A stretch of 64,000 nt of DNA from assembly GCF_003633615.1 (NCBI RefSeq), contig NZ_RBKU01000001.1:5704001-5768000 (forward strand), given 5' to 3'. Positions within the stretch are counted from its first letter, which is position 1; every line of letters begins with the position of its first letter. This DNA comes from Mucilaginibacter gracilis. Lineage in GTDB: Bacteria; Bacteroidota; Bacteroidia; Sphingobacteriales; Sphingobacteriaceae. The position numbers and the translations under genes are program-made. Below the pieces are notes generated by a model, which was not told the origin of the DNA, ran no database searches, and saw nothing but the letters and a program-made list of their open reading frames with translations. This document shows positions 59,581-64,000 of this stretch, piece by piece.

Positions 59581-62205
59581 TTAAACTTCAACATCATTAA
59601 TCAAATTAGCAATCAAAGCGCTCCAGCCGGTTTGGTGGCTTGCGCCGAGGCCGTTGCTGTCGTCGCCATGGAAGTATTCGTAATAAAGTATCAGGTCGGC
59701 GTTTTCGGGTTTTTTATAAAACGCCTGGTGCGCTTTGCTGTGTAAGGGGCGGGCGCCGGTTTCGTCGGCTTCAAAGGTTGAAATGAGGCGGCGGCTTAAC
59801 TCGTTGGCTATTTGGCCCAGGGTTAGTTTTTTAATGCCGTCGTCGGTAGGGAAGTTAAACTGCTTTTCGTCGCCATAAAACTCATAGTATTTTTTAAGCG
59901 AGTTAATTAAAATAAAATTCATGGGCATCCATATTGGGCCGCGCCAGTTGGAGTTACCTCCAAACAGGTTGGTGGTCGAGTCGCCGGGTTCATACTTAAT
60001 CGAATAGTCGCGGCCATCAATATTGGCGGTGTAAGGGTTAGCTTCATGAAACTTAGAAAGTGCGCGCACACCACCTTTCGCCAAAAATTCGCTCTCGTCG
60101 CATAAGCGTTCAAGCAGCTTTTCCAATCGTTCAAATGGCACAAGCGAAAGCAATATCTTGCTTTTGCCATCATCGTGTATAGGTAAAAACAGCTTGTGCT
60201 GGCTGCGGTATTTGTTTAGCCAGGCGGCGCGTTTACTAAAATCTTTAAGCAGGGCAAGCCTGTCGTAATCCACTACCGATACGGCAAACATAGAGGTTAA
60301 ACCCACCAGCGACCGTACCTTTAAATGGTAGGTGCCGTTGTGCATGCGTAGGGTATCGTAAAAAAAGGCGTCCTCATCGTTCCACAGGCCAAGCTCGTTA
60401 AGTGCCTCGGCTATTAAAACAAAATGCTCGTAAAATTTAAGTGCCATATCCTCAAAAGCATCATCGTGGACAGATATTTCGAGGGCAATATCCATCATGT
60501 TGAGGGCAAAGGTTCCCATCCAGCTTGTACCGTCAACCTGGTCTAATACGGCATCTTTTATGGGGCTGCTGCGGTCAAAAACACCAATATTATCAAGGCC
60601 CAAAAAGCCACCGGCAAATATATTGTTGCCGTTAACATCTTTACGGTTGGCCCACCAGGTAAAGTTGATGATGAGTTTTTGGAACACCCGCTTTAAAAAC
60701 CGCAAATCGCCAACACCTTTTTTCTCCTTTTCAATGCGGTACACCTGTAAGGCGGCCCAGGCTTGTATGGGTGGGTTAACGTCGCTAAAATTCCATTCGT
60801 AGGCGGGTACCTGCCCTTCGGGGTTCATGTACCATTCGCGCATAATCAATATGAGCTGGTTTTTTGCAAACTCGGGGTCAATCATAGCCATGGGCACACA
60901 GTGGAATGCCAAATCCCAGGCGGCATACCATGGATATTCCCATTTATCGGGCATTGATATTACATCCTGGTTGTTTAAATACTTCCAGTTGCCGTTGCGC
61001 CCATTTGGCCTGGTTAATAACGATGGATCGGAACTTTTGCTGGTGCGGTGCCACTCGCGGGTATCATAATGGTAATATTGCTTATTCCATAGTAAGCCGG
61101 CAAAGGCCTGCCGTTGTATGTTGGCAAATTCGGGCGTAGCATTTGCAGGGAGCAAGTTACTGTAAAAATCGTCGGCCTCTTGCTTACGCAAATTAAACAG
61201 TGCTTCAAAATCATGACCTATGGCATTTTCAACCGGCTCTTTACTGAGCCGCATAAATATTTTTTTACTCTGTTGAGGCCTTATGGTGTATTTATAAACA
61301 GGGGCAAATTTGGTACCTATATTTTTTGCGGCCAGTTCGTCAATATTATCGCCATCAATAATAGCTTCGTGAAAGGCATCTTTAACAAAAACGCTTTCGT
61401 TGGGCTGCCTGTATATGCGCGCCTTGTTAGTTTCGTTTTCGGTAAATAACGATTTATCGCAATCCTGAAAGTAAAAATAATAATCGCCAATAATGTAATG
61501 GCTTGCTTTAACGCTGTTATCATCAAGGCGCGTTATACTGGGTTTGGGTTTAGCCTTGTCGGTTTGCCAGTAATTAAAAAACCAAAGTGTGGGCAGCACA
61601 GTAATATCGGCGCTAAGCTGGCCCCGGTTAATAATTTCGATACAAATCTGTATATCTTCGGCATTTTGCTTGGCGTAGGTAATAAAAACATCAAAATAGC
61701 GGTCGTTATCAAACACGTTGGTATCCAGTATCTCGTATTCAGGTTCTTGTTTTGAGCGGTGCATGTTTACGCTCACCAGCTCATCATAAGGGTAACCGGT
61801 TTGCGGGTACTTGTATAAATATTTCATGTAATAATGCGATGGTACATTATCCAGATAGTAATACAATTCTTTAACGTCCTCGCCATGGTTTCCCTGGCCG
61901 TTGGGTAAACCAAACAGGCGTTCTTTTAAAATGGGGTCTTTACCGTTCCATAGGGCAACGGCAAAGCAAAGGCGCTGAAAGTAGTCGGATATGCCGGCCA
62001 AGCCATCTTCGCCCCAGCGGTAGGCGCGGCTTCGGGCCTGGTCGTGAGTGAAGTGCCCCCAGGCATCGCCGTTGTTACTATAGTCTTCGCGCACGGTTGC
62101 CCATTGGCGCTCGCTAACATACGGCCCCCAATGTTCTAACGGAACTGCCTTGAGGGCGTTTTCTTCTAATCGGGTTTGCTCTGCGTTTTTAGCGGTGTTT
62201 GCCAT
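59581..62205 (-). CDS. GH63-type glucosidase (MGH1-like)
   Basis: Protein of 874 aa without a clear signal peptide, so probably cytoplasmic. Starts with ERQWATVREDYSNNGDAWGHF and has the (alpha/alpha)6 catalytic part typical of GH63/MGH1 glucosidases: WKYLNNQDVISMPDKWEYPWYAAWDLAFH in two pieces near residue 410, and NSNWRGPIWMPMNFILI and HQTGWSALIANLIND near the end. Cleaves glucosides; exact substrate unknown. Single gene behind a promoter-rich AT stretch. Confidence 0.9.
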   Translation of the reverse strand: MANTAKNAEQTRLEENALKAVPLEHWGPYVSERQWATVREDYSNNGDAWGHFTHDQARSRAYRWGEDGLAGISDYFQRLCFAVALWNGKDPILKERLFGLPNGQGNHGEDVKELYYYLDNVPSHYYMKYLYKYPQTGYPYDELVSVNMHRSKQEPEYEILDTNVFDNDRYFDVFITYAKQNAEDIQICIEIINRGQLSADITVLPTLWFFNYWQTDKAKPKPSITRLDDNSVKASHYIIGDYYFYFQDCDKSLFTENETNKARIYRQPNESVFVKDAFHEAIIDGDNIDELAAKNIGTKFAPVYKYTIRPQQSKKIFMRLSKEPVENAIGHDFEALFNLRKQEADDFYSNLLPANATPEFANIQRQAFAGLLWNKQYYHYDTREWHRTSKSSDPSLLTRPNGRNGNWKYLNNQDVISMPDKWEYPWYAAWDLAFHCVPMAMIDPEFAKNQLILIMREWYMNPEGQVPAYEWNFSDVNPPIQAWAALQVYRIEKEKKGVGDLRFLKRVFQKLIINFTWWANRKDVNGNNIFAGGFLGLDNIGVFDRSSPIKDAVLDQVDGTSWMGTFALNMMDIALEISVHDDAFEDMALKFYEHFVLIAEALNELGLWNDEDAFFYDTLRMHNGTYHLKVRSLVGLTSMFAVSVVDYDRLALLKDFSKRAAWLNKYRSQHKLFLPIHDDGKSKILLSLVPFERLEKLLERLCDESEFLAKGGVRALSKFHEANPYTANIDGRDYSIKYEPGDSTTNLFGGNSNWRGPIWMPMNFILINSLKKYYEFYGDEKQFNFPTDDGIKKLTLGQIANELSRRLISTFEADETGARPLHSKAHQAFYKKPENADLILYYEYFHGDDSNGLGASHQTGWSALIANLINDVEV

Positions 62206-62524
62206 ATTTTATTGAGCACTAATAATGCTGTTTTGCAAAATTGCTTTTCAAATTATAAAGTAAGTGATTTATTAATTATCAAATTGTTAAAAATTAAGCG
62301 CATTTTACAACATGTTTTGTAAATTTCATGGTTTAAATTTGGCACCCTTTGGGTTGGTTATTATTTAATACTTAAGTAACATATTACATATTAAGTTATT
62401 ACAATTAAAATAAAAGCGTTGCTTTAATATAAATTTTGAAATTTAATATTTAAACTTGTAATGCAAATAGACTAACGTTTATAGAATAGAATTTTACTTT
62501 TACCATATTTTAACTGACAACATT
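62206..62524. other. AT-rich divergent promoter region, no gene seen
   Basis: 319 bases between two divergent genes. TAAATTTG (62334-62341, plus strand) is a perfect -7 box for the receptor gene and would give a leader of about 180 bases. TTTTTAACAATTTGATAATT-like stretches on the minus strand may serve the glucosidase. No repeat element and no credible ORF. Confidence 0.4.
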
Positions 62525-64000
62525 TTGGCGCTTCCGAAGAAGTGTGTACTTGTGTACACCCTTAATTTGCTGTGCGTTTTTGCGGCCCTTGCACAGCACA
62601 AAGGCAATCAAATAAAGGGACATATAAACGATACCGAAAACCATGCAATAGCATCAGCCTCGGTATACTTATTAGCCCTTGTCGACTCATCTGTGGTTAA
62701 ATTTTTGGTAACTGATAAAAATGGGCAGTTTAATTTTCAAAATGTTGATCCCGGTAAATATATAGTTAGCGTTACCGGGGTAGGGTTCAAAAAAATCATT
62801 TCGGTTCCTATTATTTTCGACGGCAGCCTTATTGTTGATTTAGGCATAATACGCCTGCCAAAAGGCAGCACTAAGTTAGGCGAGGTGGTAATAACCGCCA
62901 ATAAGGGTTTTGCTGATACCCGTACCGATAAAACTACACTCAACATTAGTAACAGCTACTTTTTTACCGGCAGCAACGCGTTGGAGGTTTTAAATAAATT
63001 GCCGGGTGTAAAGGTTGATAATGGCGATAACGTATCGTTAAACGGCCGGTCGGACGTGCTGGTTACCATTGATAATAAGCCTACTTACCTATCCGGAAGC
63101 GCACTTGCCGACCTTTTGCGAGGCACCCCAGGTGCCATGATTGATAAAGTTGAACTGATAAGCAACCCAAACTCTAGCTACGATGCCGCGGGCACCGGCG
63201 GTGTAATTAATATAAAAATGCTGCGCGATAAAACCATGGGCATAAACGCCCAGCTAACCGGCGGATTAGGACAGGCGCAGTTCTCGGGTGGGCAATACTC
63301 GGCGGCTCAAAACATGGCGGGTATCAATTTTAATTATCGCAGCAAGCGGTTAAATATTTTCGGCGCCGGTTTTTACAGCAATACACCAGCTTACAAATTG
63401 ATAGTAACTGATAGGACAGACACCTATTACGATAAAACCGACCAAATTGGCACCAACCTTTTTATTAACCAGCGGCGCACCACCAATAATTTTAGGATAG
63501 GAGCCGATTATACCATCAGCCCCAAACAAACCATAGGCTTTTTAATAAGCGAGGTTATTACCAGCCAAAATGGCCCTAAAAACATCCAATCCACGGTTTC
63601 TGATCATGGCGTTATCGATTCTACCATATCAACCACATCATCACTAAAAAAGCGGCAAACAACCCTGGGCTATAATTTAAATTACAGTGCCAGCATTAGT
63701 AAAAGTTCGCAATTAACCTTAAACGGCAATTACATTAACTATAACCGGGCGTTTGACGAATATTTTAAAAGTGACTATTTTTTAAGTAGCAGCACTACGC
63801 CTTATCGTACTTTACTGCTGCAAAACACTTCGCCTTTAAACTATGATGTATTGGTTTTTAGCGGCAACTATCATTTGGATGTTAATAGTGCCAATAATTT
63901 TACCACAGGGTTTAAGGCAGGTAAAACAAAAATGAATAACACATCGGCCTTTGGCACTTTAGTTAATAACGTTTATACACCTTACGCTGGTTTTACAGGT
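62525..64000 (+). CDS. TonB-dependent receptor / outer membrane beta-barrel family (partial)
   Basis: 492 codons visible; the gene runs off the right edge without a stop. It starts with TTG (L/M-ALPKKCVLV) because no ATG lies between the upstream stop and this point. Signal peptide ends near ALA-Q. Then a carboxypeptidase-regulatory-like domain (GHINDTENHAIASASVYLLA), the plug domain (ALEVLNKLPGVKVDNGDN, ELISNPNSSYDAAGTGGVI) and the start of the barrel. OMP_b-brl_3 type rather than SusC proper. Outer-membrane uptake; substrate unknown. Confidence 0.88.
   Translation, partial: MALPKKCVLVYTLNLLCVFAALAQHKGNQIKGHINDTENHAIASASVYLLALVDSSVVKFLVTDKNGQFNFQNVDPGKYIVSVTGVGFKKIISVPIIFDGSLIVDLGIIRLPKGSTKLGEVVITANKGFADTRTDKTTLNISNSYFFTGSNALEVLNKLPGVKVDNGDNVSLNGRSDVLVTIDNKPTYLSGSALADLLRGTPGAMIDKVELISNPNSSYDAAGTGGVINIKMLRDKTMGINAQLTGGLGQAQFSGGQYSAAQNMAGINFNYRSKRLNIFGAGFYSNTPAYKLIVTDRTDTYYDKTDQIGTNLFINQRRTTNNFRIGADYTISPKQTIGFLISEVITSQNGPKNIQSTVSDHGVIDSTISTTSSLKKRQTTLGYNLNYSASISKSSQLTLNGNYINYNRAFDEYFKSDYFLSSSTTPYRTLLLQNTSPLNYDVLVFSGNYHLDVNSANNFTTGFKAGKTKMNNTSAFGTLVNNVYTPYAGFTG

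Noticed and set aside
1..64000. CRISPR arrays, retrons or insertion sequences
   Set aside because: No regularly spaced identical repeats with unique spacers, no reverse transcriptase and no transposase gene were found; the repeats present are palindromes or low-complexity arms.

Overview
The window looks like chromosome from a Bacteroidetes bacterium of the Sphingobacteriaceae type (Mucilaginibacter/Pedobacter-like; this placement is an inference from gene content, no database was searched). The signs are a complete Bat aerotolerance operon, RemB-like outer-membrane proteins, a SusC-like TonB-dependent receptor, lipoproteins with short SSC lipoboxes, weak or absent Shine-Dalgarno sequences, and promoters of the Bacteroidetes type (TTTG, about 19 bases, TAnnTTTG). 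There is no phage, no insertion sequence and no CRISPR array. Two tRNA genes are present (Cys-GCA, Arg-ACG).

Layout. 1-6.9 kb: Bat operon on the minus strand, in order MoxR ATPase, DUF58 protein, BatD-like/DUF4381-like protein, BatA, BatB, BatC (TPR), BatD (cut by the left edge). 7-12.6 kb: an unknown exported protein, a short-chain dehydrogenase with AraC regulator and YnfA, and a five-PAS histidine kinase. 12.8-15.1 kb: DUF1223 protein, b-type cytochrome and a molybdopterin oxidoreductase, probably one operon. 15.5-18.7 kb: Bcr/CflA exporter, small cysteine-rich CWC protein, outer-membrane barrel. 18.8-22.4 kb: arsenic operon (ArsR, DUF6428-like, an N-acetyltransferase fused to arsenate reductase, ACR3 pump, metallophosphoesterase). 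22.5-33.4 kb: amine oxidase, class II cyclic-nucleotide phosphodiesterase, DUF423, PriA, a zeta-toxin-like kinase with a small partner, Pcm and SmpB. 33.5-46.2 kb: ComEC, an exported protein, an LTA-synthase-like sulfatase, quinone oxidoreductase, a DACNV/DisA_N-like protein, cardiolipin synthase, tRNA-Cys, DUF4395, thioredoxin-like protein, PAS receptor, TruA. 46-52 kb: YdcF, GT2 glycosyltransferase plus multi-pass membrane protein, Obg, adenylate kinase, tRNA-Arg, peroxiredoxin. 52-64 kb: three outer-membrane proteins (two are RemB-like tandem paralogues), M1 peptidase, lipoprotein, GH63-type glucosidase, and a TonB-dependent receptor cut by the right edge.

The most unusual structure is between the genes. 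At least eight intergenic places carry imperfect palindromes. Most share a core of GTCATTGCGAG...CTCGCAATGAC, and several cores are wrapped in long quasi-palindromic arms made of low-complexity, quasi-periodic sequence. The arms use a few recognisable 'dialects' and usually begin right at the stop codon of a neighbouring gene. A second family of about 115 bp (two copies) and a third single palindrome also occur. A perfect 19-bp inverted repeat ahead of the LTA-synthase-like gene looks like a terminator that swallows the first five codons of the next gene and has a promoter-like box in its loop. Other points: promoter boxes almost touching start codons, operator-like palindromes in front of the SDR gene and arsR, and the fused acetyltransferase-arsenate reductase.
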